From NCBI RefSeq assembly GCF_024397855.1, contig NZ_CP073343.1, positions 1,736,001-1,800,000 on the forward strand: DNA of 64,000 nucleotides, in the 5' to 3' direction. This DNA comes from Marinomonas rhizomae (GTDB lineage: Bacteria; Pseudomonadota; Gammaproteobacteria; Pseudomonadales; Marinomonadaceae). The position numbers and the translations under genes were made by a program. Below, in pieces: positions 21,500-29,946 of this stretch (positions are counted from its first letter, which is position 1; the number at the start of each line of letters is the position of its first letter). The notes under the pieces were generated by a model that saw only the letters and a list, made by a program, of their open reading frames with translations, did not search any database and was not told the origin of the DNA.

Positions 21500-21681
21500 A
21501 TTTGGCTCCTAACCTATTGGTCGAAAATATTGGATGGCTACCTTTTACCTTGCGGTAGCGTAGGATACAAGTATTTAAGCTTCTCTATATCTAATAAGAG
21601 GCTGAGTCTGTTTGGTATAGGTAAGATAATGAGGCAGAAAGATTTTTTTTCAACTAATCCGATCTAGTTCTCTTGCAGTGC

Positions 21682-21709
21682 TTGACTCTCAGTTAAATCT
21701 ACCTATAAT
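21682..21709 (+). promoter_or_regulatory. Sigma70 promoter of the initiator tRNA cluster
   Basis: TTGACT at 21682-21687, a 16-base spacer and a perfect TATAAT at 21704-21709, followed by a C-rich discriminator (acgcacctcg). A GC-rich discriminator is typical of growth-rate-controlled stable RNA promoters. It lies about 80 bases upstream of the first tRNA. Confidence 0.8.
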
Positions 21710-21789
21710 ACGCACCTCGTTGGCAAGGGTTGAGCAAATTAGCTTAGCCAGCAGACATTGATGAATGTTTGTTGTTAACGATGATTAGT

Positions 21790-21866
<77 letters not shown>

Positions 21867-21966
21867 TATTAAAAAATGGTCGTTGGTTCACTTTTTAATT
21901 AAGAAAAGGGCTCCAGCCAAAACTAATCAAATGAAGTTGTTAGTGATGTAAAGAAAGTTAATTTGT

Positions 21967-22043
<77 letters not shown>

Positions 22044-22175
22044 TTTTACTATAGGTCGTTGGTTCACTTTTTAGTTAATAAAAGGGCTCCAGTAACCAAG
22101 TGAATTTAGTTATCTTGACATATTTTTATCTTTAATTTCTGCATATAAACTATATAAATCAATAGTTTAATCTGT

Positions 22176-22252
<77 letters not shown>

Positions 22253-22326
22253 AATATCAGATTTGGTCATACAAATATTCAGAAATACATTACTAAAAAG
22301 TAAGCTATATCAATAGTTTAACTTGT

Positions 22327-22403
<77 letters not shown>

Positions 22404-22846
22404 TTTCAAAAGTTCGTTGATTCCCTTTCTTATCAAGAAAACTGACTCCCTCAACCATATTTTAAATTCAAAAGCTTCGCTAAAAGTAATACTATATTTA
22501 TAGTTTATTTTGTTTCGTGATAGTCGCTCATCTGATGCCACTTTTAATTGCTTAGGTACATCCGTTCGAAGGTCGTTAGTTCCCTGTCTAATGAAGCCAA
22601 GTGATGGATGCTGCTGTGTACATCCTAACTCGTCAACGAAACTTAACGATCAGCGATATGATTGTCTTACCACCACCATTTGATATATCTGTGAATAATA
22701 ACCAGCCTGTTTATCGTTAGTGACAGTTGAAAGTGATATCTAAGGTGTTTTTATGCATAACAAACGAAGAATTTTTATCATTTGATCAATTTTTCTAAGT
22801 TTTTTGCTATAAATTAAAACCACAATAATTGCTTAAAAGGAATTCT
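22404..22846. other. Intergenic region with degenerate tRNA 3'-half sequences
   Basis: No protein gene is supported here. Segments resembling the 3' half of the initiator tRNA are visible at about 22411-22457 (gttcgttgattccc then gactccctcaacca) and 22567-22582 (cgaaggtcgttagttc). The last ~100 bases are A/T-rich and lead to the GFA-family gene. Confidence 0.5.
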
Positions 22847-23263
22847 ATGTATCACGGGAGCTGTTTATGCGGGGCGGTAACATTAGAAATTCATGGTGGT
22901 ATTGATTCCATTATTCACTGCCATTGCTCTAAGTGCAGAAAAAGCTGCGGCACTGCATATGCGACGAATGGGTTTGTCGCTACAAAAGAGTTAGTGATAA
23001 AAACAGGGCAGGAGCTGGTTGCATTTTATGAGACTTCGCCTGGGAAAAAACGTCACTTTTGCAGGGTGTGTGCTTCCCCAATTTTTAGTAGCAACGAACA
23101 ATCACCGAATCAACTGCGTTTACGTCTTGGTATTTTAGATTCTGATATTGATGAAAGACCGCAATCGCATAACTTTGTGTCATCAAGCGCTAATTGGGAT
23201 GATTTTGATGCCAATTTACCTCGTTATGTTGCTCACGAACCAAGTCGGAATAAAAGTAATTAA
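22847..23263 (+). CDS. GFA/CENP-V family zinc protein
   Basis: The 138-residue product has the GFA-fold zinc ligands in order: CLCGAV (Cys-x-Cys near the N-terminus), CHCSKCRKSCG, and FCRVCASPIFS. The family is named after glutathione-dependent formaldehyde-activating enzyme but most members have no proven reaction, so only the fold is assigned. I chose ATG 22847, six codons inside an upstream TTG, because AAAGGAATT lies at the right distance and the conserved MYHGSCLCG starts there. It stands alone between the tRNA cluster and a convergent operon. Confidence 0.85.
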   Translation: MYHGSCLCGAVTLEIHGGIDSIIHCHCSKCRKSCGTAYATNGFVATKELVIKTGQELVAFYETSPGKKRHFCRVCASPIFSSNEQSPNQLRLRLGILDSDIDERPQSHNFVSSSANWDDFDANLPRYVAHEPSRNKSN

Positions 23264-23311
23264 AAATGTTTAGGTGAAAATGATAACTCTTTTGCTTTTT
23301 AATAATAAGCA

Positions 23312-23345
23312 CCACGCATACCCTTAATGATCTAAGTATGCGTGG
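23312..23345. terminator. Hairpin between convergent genes (likely bidirectional terminator)
   Basis: A 10-bp perfect stem CCACGCATAC / GTATGCGTGG with a 14-base loop lies between the GFA-family gene and the FMN reductase gene. T-rich tails on both sides are weak, so its efficiency is uncertain. Confidence 0.55.
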
Positions 23346-23366
23346 CGCAATACATTTTCTTAAAGC

Positions 23367-23888
23367 TTAGAGTTTGCTGATTGCTGTAAGTAAGTTCTGG
23401 TTAAATGTCTCATCAGTTACGACACCTTTATTTGCATCAAAGTTATCGAAGAAGCTCGGTAGTGATATTGCATTGATTACGTTCGCTGCAAAGTAGGGCG
23501 CTGAGGCTTGTGCGGCGGCTAAAACACTTTGTGCTCCGCTTGGGCCGGGTGAAGTAGACAGCATTATTACGGGTTTATTTTGGAAGACTTTCATGTCTAT
23601 TCGAGATGTCCAATCGAACAAGTTTTTATAAGCCGAGGTATAAGAACCATTGTATTCGGCGAATGACATAACGATGCTATCGGCTGTGCCAATCGCATTA
23701 TAAAAGTCGTGTGCTAGTTGTGGAATGCCTGATTCTTTCTCTCTGTCTTCGCTGTAGATCGGCATTTCGAAATCGTTAATGTCTATTAGTGATACGTCTG
23801 CGTTGTTTATTTGCTGTGCAGCATAAAAAGCCAGTTTTTTGTTGATGGAGTTTTTGCTGTTGCTTGTGCTAAAAGTAAGTACTTTCAT
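23367..23888 (-). CDS. NADPH-dependent FMN reductase / NAD(P)H oxidoreductase (flavodoxin-like)
   Basis: The 173-residue protein is a flavodoxin-fold reductase of the NADPH-dependent FMN reductase family. It begins MKVLTFSTSNSKNSINKKLA, whose Ser/Asn-rich loop binds the FMN phosphate, and has the SFAEYNGSYTSAYKNLFDW segment typical of the family. Such enzymes reduce FMN, quinones or azo compounds. The start overlaps the end of the MFS gene with one base between stop and ATG (ggaaacTAAaATG), so the two are translationally coupled. Control by SoxR from the promoter upstream of the MFS gene fits a role against redox-cycling compounds. Confidence 0.88.
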   Translation of the reverse strand: MKVLTFSTSNSKNSINKKLAFYAAQQINNADVSLIDINDFEMPIYSEDREKESGIPQLAHDFYNAIGTADSIVMSFAEYNGSYTSAYKNLFDWTSRIDMKVFQNKPVIMLSTSPGPSGAQSVLAAAQASAPYFAANVINAISLPSFFDNFDANKGVVTDETFNQNLLTAISKL

Positions 23889-23889
23889 T

Positions 23890-25083
23890 TTAGTTTCCTA
23901 TGTTTAGATTTGTAGAGAGGTTAGATTGCTTTTTAAGGGTAGCGGTGCCGATAAGGGCGAGAGCAAGTGTGAAAGCCCCTGCTAATAAGTAAAAATCACT
24001 GTAACCAAGCTTGGCGATAAGTGTCGAGGTGATGAAGGGTGAAACAAACTGGCCAATGAAGATGCTACTGGTGAGTACGCCGGACGCAAGCCCACGCTTA
24101 TTGATTGGAACGAGTTCCATGCCTTTTACCATGAAGTTAGGCATCACCAGCCCCATACAAACACCCATTAAACCGCATCCAAGGATAACTAAGCCGAACG
24201 AGTTTGCTTGTGATAGTACGAGCATACCAATGCTCATGGCGATGAAGCCAATAAGTGCCACGCCATAACTTTGAATTTTAGCGACTAATTTTCCAAAAAA
24301 TACGCCTGTTATGGCCGCTGTTAAGGTACCCATTCCGATTGCCAAGCCTGATTTGCTTGGATCAGCGATGCCGATATCTGCCATAAAAAATGGAATTTGT
24401 GTTGGTAAGATATAAAAGACGATCAAGTGGCAAAAAAGGAGAAGAGAGCAGCCAATGAGCGGTAGTTTCCAGTGGGTGTTGATATCGTCTTGTTGGCTAT
24501 CGCTTGGCTGCTTGGTCGGCTCAGTATCACGAATAGATAGAAACACGAGCGGAATTAGCAGAATAGCAATGGCGTAAATATAAAAAGGTAGTCGCGCGCT
24601 GATGCTGGCTAAATAGCCTGCTGTGACGATGAAAAGAATGCCCCCAACGTTAGAGAAGGCTTGTTGCAGTCCCATGAATTGGCTTCTTTTCGGTCCTGAG
24701 AAATAATCGGCTATTAGCGCGGTTATAGCAGTCATGAGCCCAGCAACACATATGCCTAGAATGGCTCTGCTGATAATAATGGCTTCTATTTCTTGTAGTT
24801 GTGCACCAGCTGCACCTGCGATGGCAAAGACGATAGTCGCAATGATTATTTGATTTCTGCGGCCGAATTTATCGGCTGTCCAGCCAAGTATTGGAGCAAA
24901 AATTACGACAAACAAAGCTGGAATAGGTAATAGCATTTTTACCAAGAAATCGGCAGAAGGTGTTCCTGAGAATTCATTGGCCAAACCAGGTAATGCAGGG
25001 GCAATAGTCGCGTTGGACATTACCGTTAGCGTGGAAATCAGTAGCAGGCAAAGTGCTCTGGGTTCTAATAGATTGATTTTCAT
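23890..25083 (-). CDS. MFS transporter, probable drug/redox-compound exporter
   Basis: The 397-residue inner-membrane protein has 12 predicted membrane segments and MFS motif A between segments 2 and 3 (GWTADKFGRRNQI). It resembles DHA1-type exporters. I chose the ATG at 25083 (MKINLLEPRALCLLL) rather than an earlier codon because AAGAGAG precedes it and the upstream 23 residues are not MFS-like. The gene is divergent from soxR, and its promoter contains a SoxR box in a 19-base spacer. SoxR-controlled MFS pumps in other bacteria expel redox-active small molecules; the substrate here is unknown. Confidence 0.88.
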   Translation of the reverse strand: MKINLLEPRALCLLLISTLTVMSNATIAPALPGLANEFSGTPSADFLVKMLLPIPALFVVIFAPILGWTADKFGRRNQIIIATIVFAIAGAAGAQLQEIEAIIISRAILGICVAGLMTAITALIADYFSGPKRSQFMGLQQAFSNVGGILFIVTAGYLASISARLPFYIYAIAILLIPLVFLSIRDTEPTKQPSDSQQDDINTHWKLPLIGCSLLLFCHLIVFYILPTQIPFFMADIGIADPSKSGLAIGMGTLTAAITGVFFGKLVAKIQSYGVALIGFIAMSIGMLVLSQANSFGLVILGCGLMGVCMGLVMPNFMVKGMELVPINKRGLASGVLTSSIFIGQFVSPFITSTLIAKLGYSDFYLLAGAFTLALALIGTATLKKQSNLSTNLNIGN

Positions 25084-25166
25084 TAAGGCTCTCTTTTTAG
25101 AAATATACAGTATTTTTCCAAGTGCTTTCTCCCGTGCTGAGCTTGAGTTCACTTGGATTTGTGTCT

Positions 25167-25197
25167 ATTCTGCTACCTAAACTTAAGTTGAGGTCAA
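25167..25197 (-). promoter_or_regulatory. SoxR-controlled promoter with SoxR box
   Basis: On the minus strand TTGACC (complement of 25192-25197) and CAGAAT (complement of 25167-25172) are separated by 19 bases, the over-long spacer of MerR-family promoters. The near-perfect dyad cctaaacttaagttgagg (25176-25193, plus strand) sits in the spacer and matches the SoxR box form CCTCAA-N6-TTGAGG. It drives the MFS-reductase operon and also covers the soxR leader. Confidence 0.85.
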
Positions 25198-25204
25198 GCG
25201 TAAA

Positions 25205-25654
25205 ATGCGAAAAATAATAATGCCTGAGTGGATTTCAGTGGGTGTGTTAAGCGAAAGGACCGGCGTGTCTGTGTCGGCTTTGCATTTTTATGAAAGAAAA
25301 GGCTTGATCAAGAGTCAAAGAAATACCTCTAATCATAGGCAATATCCAAAGCATGTCATTCGGATTGTTTCTCTTATTCAGGTTGCTCAGCGGACAGGGT
25401 TTTCTTTAGAAGATATTTTATTGGAGCTTGAAGGTTTGCCAAATCGAACTCGCGTCACCCTAGAAGATTGGGAGGCGCTGGGGCTAAGATGGCAAGGCGA
25501 GTTGGAAAGGAAGATCACTCAATTAACGGAACTAAAAAACATGATGTCCGATTGCATTGGTTGCGGTTGCCTTTCTCTGGAAAGATGTCGGCTTCTTAAC
25601 CCATACGATGAATTAGGCGCAAAGGGCACAGGTCCACAACGGATGACCGAATAA
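25205..25654 (+). CDS. soxR: Redox-sensitive transcriptional activator SoxR
   Basis: The 149-residue MerR-family protein has an N-terminal winged helix (SVGVLSERTGVSVSALHFYERKGLIKSQRN), a dimerisation helix, and the [2Fe-2S] motif CIGCGCLSLERC (Cys-x2-Cys-x-Cys-x5-Cys) that defines SoxR. It senses superoxide or redox-cycling compounds by cluster oxidation and twists the long-spacer promoter into an active form. No soxS is present; as in most non-enteric bacteria the target is a nearby operon, here the divergent MFS-FMN reductase pair. ATG 25205 is used because GAGG, part of the SoxR box, precedes it; an internal ATG at 25220 lacks such a site. Confidence 0.95.
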   Translation: MRKIIMPEWISVGVLSERTGVSVSALHFYERKGLIKSQRNTSNHRQYPKHVIRIVSLIQVAQRTGFSLEDILLELEGLPNRTRVTLEDWEALGLRWQGELERKITQLTELKNMMSDCIGCGCLSLERCRLLNPYDELGAKGTGPQRMTE

Positions 25655-25675
25655 GCGACATCGACCTGTTAACGC

Positions 25676-25891
25676 CTATCTTTCCACAGGTATGTCTTTG
25701 ATTATTTGTGAAATTGCAGGGTTGTTGCTGAGATCGGCTAGATCGATGAGGTATTTTTTTTCGAGTTCAGGTATAGCTTGATCAGCAAGTAACTCTTTGA
25801 GTAATGCTTCTTCATTATTGGCGATGGCTGTTTTGATCGCGGCAAAGTTAGCGATGCTCTGGTTATTTTTATGAGTGGTGTTCGTTTTCAT
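25676..25891 (-). CDS. Small hypothetical protein (71 aa)
   Basis: The open frame encodes a 71-residue, probably helical protein (IKTAIANNEEALLKELLADQAIPELEKKYLIDLADL) without signal peptide or membrane segment. A good ribosome-binding site AAGGAAA lies seven bases before the ATG, which supports translation. It is convergent with soxR. I do not recognise a family. Confidence 0.6.
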   Translation of the reverse strand: MKTNTTHKNNQSIANFAAIKTAIANNEEALLKELLADQAIPELEKKYLIDLADLSNNPAISQIIKDIPVER

Positions 25892-26008
25892 TGTTCTGTT
25901 TCCTTTTTCGTATAATTAAAAATCGAACTTGGTTTTAATTACCACACTAAAGGGAGAACGCTTAGAATGCAAAATACCATCTTGATCATCGAATAGGTTT
26001 ATAAAGTT

Positions 26009-27271
26009 TTACAAAAATATTCCATTGACCAAGCTGCAAAGCAGCCACATGAAAATGGCGTAAGGCAAGCTGTTGGACACTATGGTTCTAGTCGGGATGT
26101 GATAGCGGCTGGTCATTAATAGTCCAAGCCCCGTTAATCCACTACTGCCTGCAGAAATAGCCCAAGCACTGAGAAACAAAAAGCCTAATTGGGTTGGGTC
26201 TGGATTTAATGACAACAGCATTGGACTCGCTACCGCAATACTCACAACGGGGTGTATCCCAATGATGCCAGCAGTAATCATAATGGCGAGAGTAAATGAA
26301 AATAGGGTCGGACTGAATGTAAAATTGTCTAAATTAAAGAATTGCGGATAGCTAAGAATAATAGCGCTAATGCCGTTTGAAAATATCCCCGCGGCAAGAA
26401 ATAAAGCAAATTGACTGCCAATTTGAGGCAGCTTATGGTTCACGAAATGCAGCAAGCTTGTTTTTCTAGAAGCTGTACGCATTAGTAATAGTGTCGCGCT
26501 AGGTGCTAAAACACAAATGAGCACCAGTATGCTGATATCGGGCCAAATATAATGAAAAAATATGACACAAGAGGCAAGAAGTATTGGGATTAAAAGGCTT
26601 TCTCGGCGAATCGGGTAGCCGTTGAAGTCGCCTTTAGTGCGTCTATACGCTTCTGTGCTGGAAAAAATGATGGCAACTAATCCCATTGCAATGCCTGGAA
26701 TAAGTGTTTGTTGCCACTGCATACCTGGTGCATAAATAATTGCGACGCCCGTTGCCACAAAGAAAGGTGACCACCAAGCCGCCGCGGAAAAGTTACGAGT
26801 CAGTATAAACTGCTGTTCAGGCGTTAATTTTATCGTGCCTTTTATACGATCTGCAAAGACCAGAATCACAGATAGATTAATCACTGCGCCTAATACTTGT
26901 ACGCCAAGCGCAGTATTAAATATAGCGCTTAATCCTTTTGGTAAAGGGCGTTTTTCATCTTTAGAGCCAGTTAAATCTAAAAATGAAACAGCCACAAACA
27001 TTGCCAGCATAGGCAAGTTAACCGCAAAAATTTGCTGCCAAGTCATCCACGTACCTTTCGCACCAGCAAAGACGAGAGCCGCTATTCCTATCCCCATAAG
27101 CCAAGTGACTTGTCGTTTTGCACTTCGTGCTAAGGTATGCCACATAGCGATATTGGCTCCCCACGCCAATAGAGTAGGCATTAACACAGGGGTTAAATGA
27201 GCAACAGAAAAAAGATAAAAGACTAAAGTACCAAGTACAAACCAACCTGTGTATTTTTTGAGGAGTTTCAT
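26009..27271 (-). CDS. Integral membrane protein of unknown function (about 12 TM)
   Basis: The 420-residue product is hydrophobic throughout with about 11-12 membrane segments and a basic first residue stretch (MKLLKKYTGW). A GIHPVVSIAVASPMLL stretch in the C-terminal half recalls the helix-breaking segments of ion-transporter superfamily permeases, and AWAISAGSSGLTGLGLL is Gly/Ser-rich as in transport sites. These hints favour a secondary transporter but do not name one. No partner gene is adjacent: the small gene downstream lies 117 bases away and a diguanylate cyclase is divergent. Confidence 0.75.
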   Translation of the reverse strand: MKLLKKYTGWFVLGTLVFYLFSVAHLTPVLMPTLLAWGANIAMWHTLARSAKRQVTWLMGIGIAALVFAGAKGTWMTWQQIFAVNLPMLAMFVAVSFLDLTGSKDEKRPLPKGLSAIFNTALGVQVLGAVINLSVILVFADRIKGTIKLTPEQQFILTRNFSAAAWWSPFFVATGVAIIYAPGMQWQQTLIPGIAMGLVAIIFSSTEAYRRTKGDFNGYPIRRESLLIPILLASCVIFFHYIWPDISILVLICVLAPSATLLLMRTASRKTSLLHFVNHKLPQIGSQFALFLAAGIFSNGISAIILSYPQFFNLDNFTFSPTLFSFTLAIMITAGIIGIHPVVSIAVASPMLLSLNPDPTQLGFLFLSAWAISAGSSGLTGLGLLMTSRYHIPTRTIVSNSLPYAIFMWLLCSLVNGIFL

Positions 27272-27610
27272 TGAGTTTGTAGTGTCCTTACGTTAAAGCA
27301 TTTTTTGTAAGCGTCTAGGTGAGCTCTAAATAGTGATACATCTATGGGTGATCGGCAATAGGCTATGCGTGCTATTTATTACATGCCTAACGAAGTTGAT
27401 TTTTTGACCATTAGCATAAGTTGACTGTTTTTTATACTAATTGTTTGATTCTTCAATGCTATGAGAGTATCAATATTGTAGTTATATTAATTAGACTTAT
27501 TTGCATTGTTATTTTGTATAGATGATCTTCCATAATTTATAAAATGTCGTATTGTTGGTTCATAGTATGTTTTCTGTGCTACTACCATCAAGCAAGGAAA
27601 AGGCTAAGGC
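27272..27610. other. Divergent intergenic region, no gene seen
   Basis: This 339-base A/T-rich region separates the membrane protein from the diguanylate cyclase. I see no open frame with a start signal, no strong hairpin and no clear promoter pair. AAGGAAAAGG at 27594-27603 precedes the cyclase ATG. Confidence 0.5.
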
Positions 27611-28717
27611 ATGCAGTTTTTCTTAAGAAAATTGATTCGTTATTACAGGTATAAAGTTGATAAAAGTTTGAACACAGAAGATGGCTATCAACAAAGCTTT
27701 TTGGCTGGTTTTTTTGGTTTGATGGGCTCCATCATTGCTTTTTTTACTGCATTAAATAGTTTCGTTATTCAGCTTTATAGTTTAGCTATCTGTTTGTTTT
27801 TAGTAAGCGCTTTATTGCTGCTATCTTTTCTTATACTCAAATCTTCTACATATAAGCGCTTTCATAATCTTTCGCGCTGTATAGCTCTGCTGGGATTATT
27901 TTCTTTAGGTCTTTATTTGATCCATTCTGGTGGGATCAATAACAGTGGTCCGCTATGGATTTATATCATTCCTTCGGTGACATTTGCATTCTTAGGTTTA
28001 AAGCTGGGCGTTATTGCGAATGGCGTCTTTTTTGTTCTTTCATCTATTTTGCTGTTTTTTCCAAGTGATGCTCTCTTGGCTACGACATATTCTTATGAAT
28101 TTAAAACGCGTTTGATGTATGTGTTTTTAACTATAGTCGCCTTATCTGGGGTTTATGAAGCGGCTCGTTATTACTCGTTTATGCGGCTAAAGTCGATGAA
28201 AGAGAAGTATGAACATCAAGCTCAGTTTGACTATTTAACACTTTTGCCAAATCGTCGGGGAATCCAAAAAATACTCAATAAAGAGCATCAGCAAAGAAAG
28301 CTTAGCAATAGCGTTTCAACGATAGCCACTTTGGATATTGATAAATTTAAAGCTATCAATGATGAGTTTGGTCACGAGATGGGGGATCTGGTGTTAAAGC
28401 ATGCGAGTAAAGTGCTGAGTGAATGTATCCGCTCGCAAGATTCATTAGCACGTTGGGGAGGTGAGGAGTTTCTACTTTTGCTTCCCGATACTCGTGAGGC
28501 AGACGCTATCGAATTGTTGGAATCGGTTCGTGAATGTGTAGAGAAAACACCGTTCGAACATGACACTATTAGTATTTCTATTACTCTAAGTATTGGGTTG
28601 TGTGAAACCTCACCCGATGTTGATTTTAATGAAACCATTAAGCTTTCAGATATCAGTTTATATCGTGCTAAACAGGCAGGACGGAACACTGTTTTTGCCT
28701 ATTCGTCAGCGCTTTAA
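27611..28717 (+). CDS. Membrane-bound diguanylate cyclase (GGDEF)
   Basis: The 368-residue protein has six hydrophobic segments in residues 30-190, a short linker helix, then a GGDEF domain (about 205-365) starting FDYLTLLPNRRG. The active-site loop is GGEEF (RWGGEEFLLLLPD), a functional variant, and metal and substrate residues are present (DIDKFKAINDEFGHEMGD). RSQD lies five residues before the loop and matches the RxxD inhibitory c-di-GMP site, so product feedback is expected. The sensor region is not a family I can name. It makes c-di-GMP at the inner membrane. The nearby LapA-type adhesin is a plausible, unproven output. Confidence 0.93.
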   Translation: MQFFLRKLIRYYRYKVDKSLNTEDGYQQSFLAGFFGLMGSIIAFFTALNSFVIQLYSLAICLFLVSALLLLSFLILKSSTYKRFHNLSRCIALLGLFSLGLYLIHSGGINNSGPLWIYIIPSVTFAFLGLKLGVIANGVFFVLSSILLFFPSDALLATTYSYEFKTRLMYVFLTIVALSGVYEAARYYSFMRLKSMKEKYEHQAQFDYLTLLPNRRGIQKILNKEHQQRKLSNSVSTIATLDIDKFKAINDEFGHEMGDLVLKHASKVLSECIRSQDSLARWGGEEFLLLLPDTREADAIELLESVRECVEKTPFEHDTISISITLSIGLCETSPDVDFNETIKLSDISLYRAKQAGRNTVFAYSSAL

Positions 28718-29174
28718 GATAGATTTTTAGGTGACACGTACGTCATCTACTTGCCTTTTGATTCTGCAAAAAACAAATCGCCTACGTCAATTGCCATTAA
28801 CCAAAATTTCTCAAGCCTTGCATCTCTCGACAGAGTTTTCTAAATGGAGATACTTGCGAATCAGACCAAGATGCCAAATATTAACCACCCCGCGTATTTC
28901 CTGCTTAGATTCATCGAAAGCGTTCTGTCATTACACGGTCACATTTTTGCGAAGCGGTGAGATTAAAGAAAAGAGTGATACTTCTATAGATGAACAGTAA
29001 TCTAAAGTCCTAAATTTCTTGTCACAGTGCTTTTTTTTAATTAGCTTGGAGCGCTATGAAAATGTGGGCCGTGGGGAGCGACTTACTGAAGTGATTAGTT
29101 TGCTAGCGGATAAATCAAAACAAACGCACACTCAGTGTGCAAAAAAACATCAGAAAGAACAGTATGGTGCAAAA
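28718..29174. other. Intergenic region upstream of the TetR/RutR-like gene
   Basis: An 89-codon open frame (28731-29000) and shorter ones exist, but none has a ribosome-binding site or recognisable sequence, and the longest is rich in rare-looking Arg/Ser/Thr codons. I do not call a gene. The TetR-type frame can be extended upstream to 29019, but that part has no family resemblance. Confidence 0.45.
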
Positions 29175-29804
29175 ATGACAAAGGTTACAAAAAGTGTAGA
29201 GAAAGTAAAATTAACCCGAGAGGAGATTCAAAAAAATATCCTTCAGGCGGCTATTTATGAATTTAGTCGACATGGTTTTATTGGTACTTCAACTCAGTCT
29301 ATTGCTGAACGGGCTGGCCTTAGAAAGTCTCAATTACACTATTACATTGTAGATAAAGAAGACCTTTATAATCAGGTGCTTAGTAAGCTTTTTAGAGCTT
29401 GGGGACGACTTTCTGAGCTGAAGAGCGACAGTCAAACACCCGCAGAAATATTAAAACATTACATCTATGTGAAATTACAGTTTGCTTTAAAATATCCTGA
29501 TTTATCAAGGGTATTTACGATGGAAATTTTATCTGGTGGTGAACGTTTAGCGCCATTTTGGCCAAGCGCCTTACATAACACTAAATTGAATGCTGAAGTA
29601 ATTAATAATTGGGTGCAGCAAGGAAAAATACGATCTTTGGATGGCCGTTTATTGATGATGAATATTTGGGCATTAACACAGTATTACGCAGATTACAGAA
29701 TCCAAGCAGAGCTAGTCATGTCGGCGTCTTTGGATGAATCTGATCTTCAAGACTGTTTAGTAAATGAAGTGACGACCCTTATTTTAAAGGGGTGTGGGCT
29801 TTAA
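29175..29804 (+). CDS. TetR/RutR-like transcriptional regulator
   Basis: From ATG 29175 the product has 209 residues: an N-terminal TetR helix-turn-helix (REEIQKNILQAAIYEFSRHGFIGTSTQSIAERAGLRKSQLHYY) and a C-terminal ligand domain like that of RutR (YVKLQFALKYPDLSRVFTMEILSGGERLAPFW). RutR binds uracil or thymine and controls pyrimidine degradation in E. coli. I place the start at 29175 because residues encoded upstream are not TetR-like. The gene directly precedes the co-directional heterocycle cluster, whose first start codon is covered by a TetR-like operator, so it most likely represses that cluster. Ligand unknown. Confidence 0.88.
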   Translation: MTKVTKSVEKVKLTREEIQKNILQAAIYEFSRHGFIGTSTQSIAERAGLRKSQLHYYIVDKEDLYNQVLSKLFRAWGRLSELKSDSQTPAEILKHYIYVKLQFALKYPDLSRVFTMEILSGGERLAPFWPSALHNTKLNAEVINNWVQQGKIRSLDGRLLMMNIWALTQYYADYRIQAELVMSASLDESDLQDCLVNEVTTLILKGCGL

Positions 29805-29915
29805 TTATTAATACGATTAAGCGTTTTTAGTACCCCTTCTTTTTTCATTTCCTATAAGGTTACTTATGCAATGATTCATTAAGAATAATGAATATTGGCA
29901 TACTAAATGCAAAGT

Positions 29916-29943
29916 TAGACCGATTGGACAAACCGGTTGGTTG
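29916..29943. promoter_or_regulatory. Candidate TetR-type operator in front of the heterocycle operon
   Basis: tagaccgattggacaa (29916-29931) is an imperfect dyad of the TAGACCGATCGGTCTA kind bound by many TetR repressors. A second half-overlapping match, accggttggt (29932-29941), follows at a 13-base offset. The pair ends just before the ATG at 29947, so a bound repressor would block transcription or initiation. Confidence 0.55.
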
Positions 29944-29946
29944 ATT

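Noticed and set aside
28731..29000. 89-codon open frame upstream of the TetR-type gene
   Set aside because: No ribosome-binding site, no family resemblance, atypical composition; kept as intergenic.
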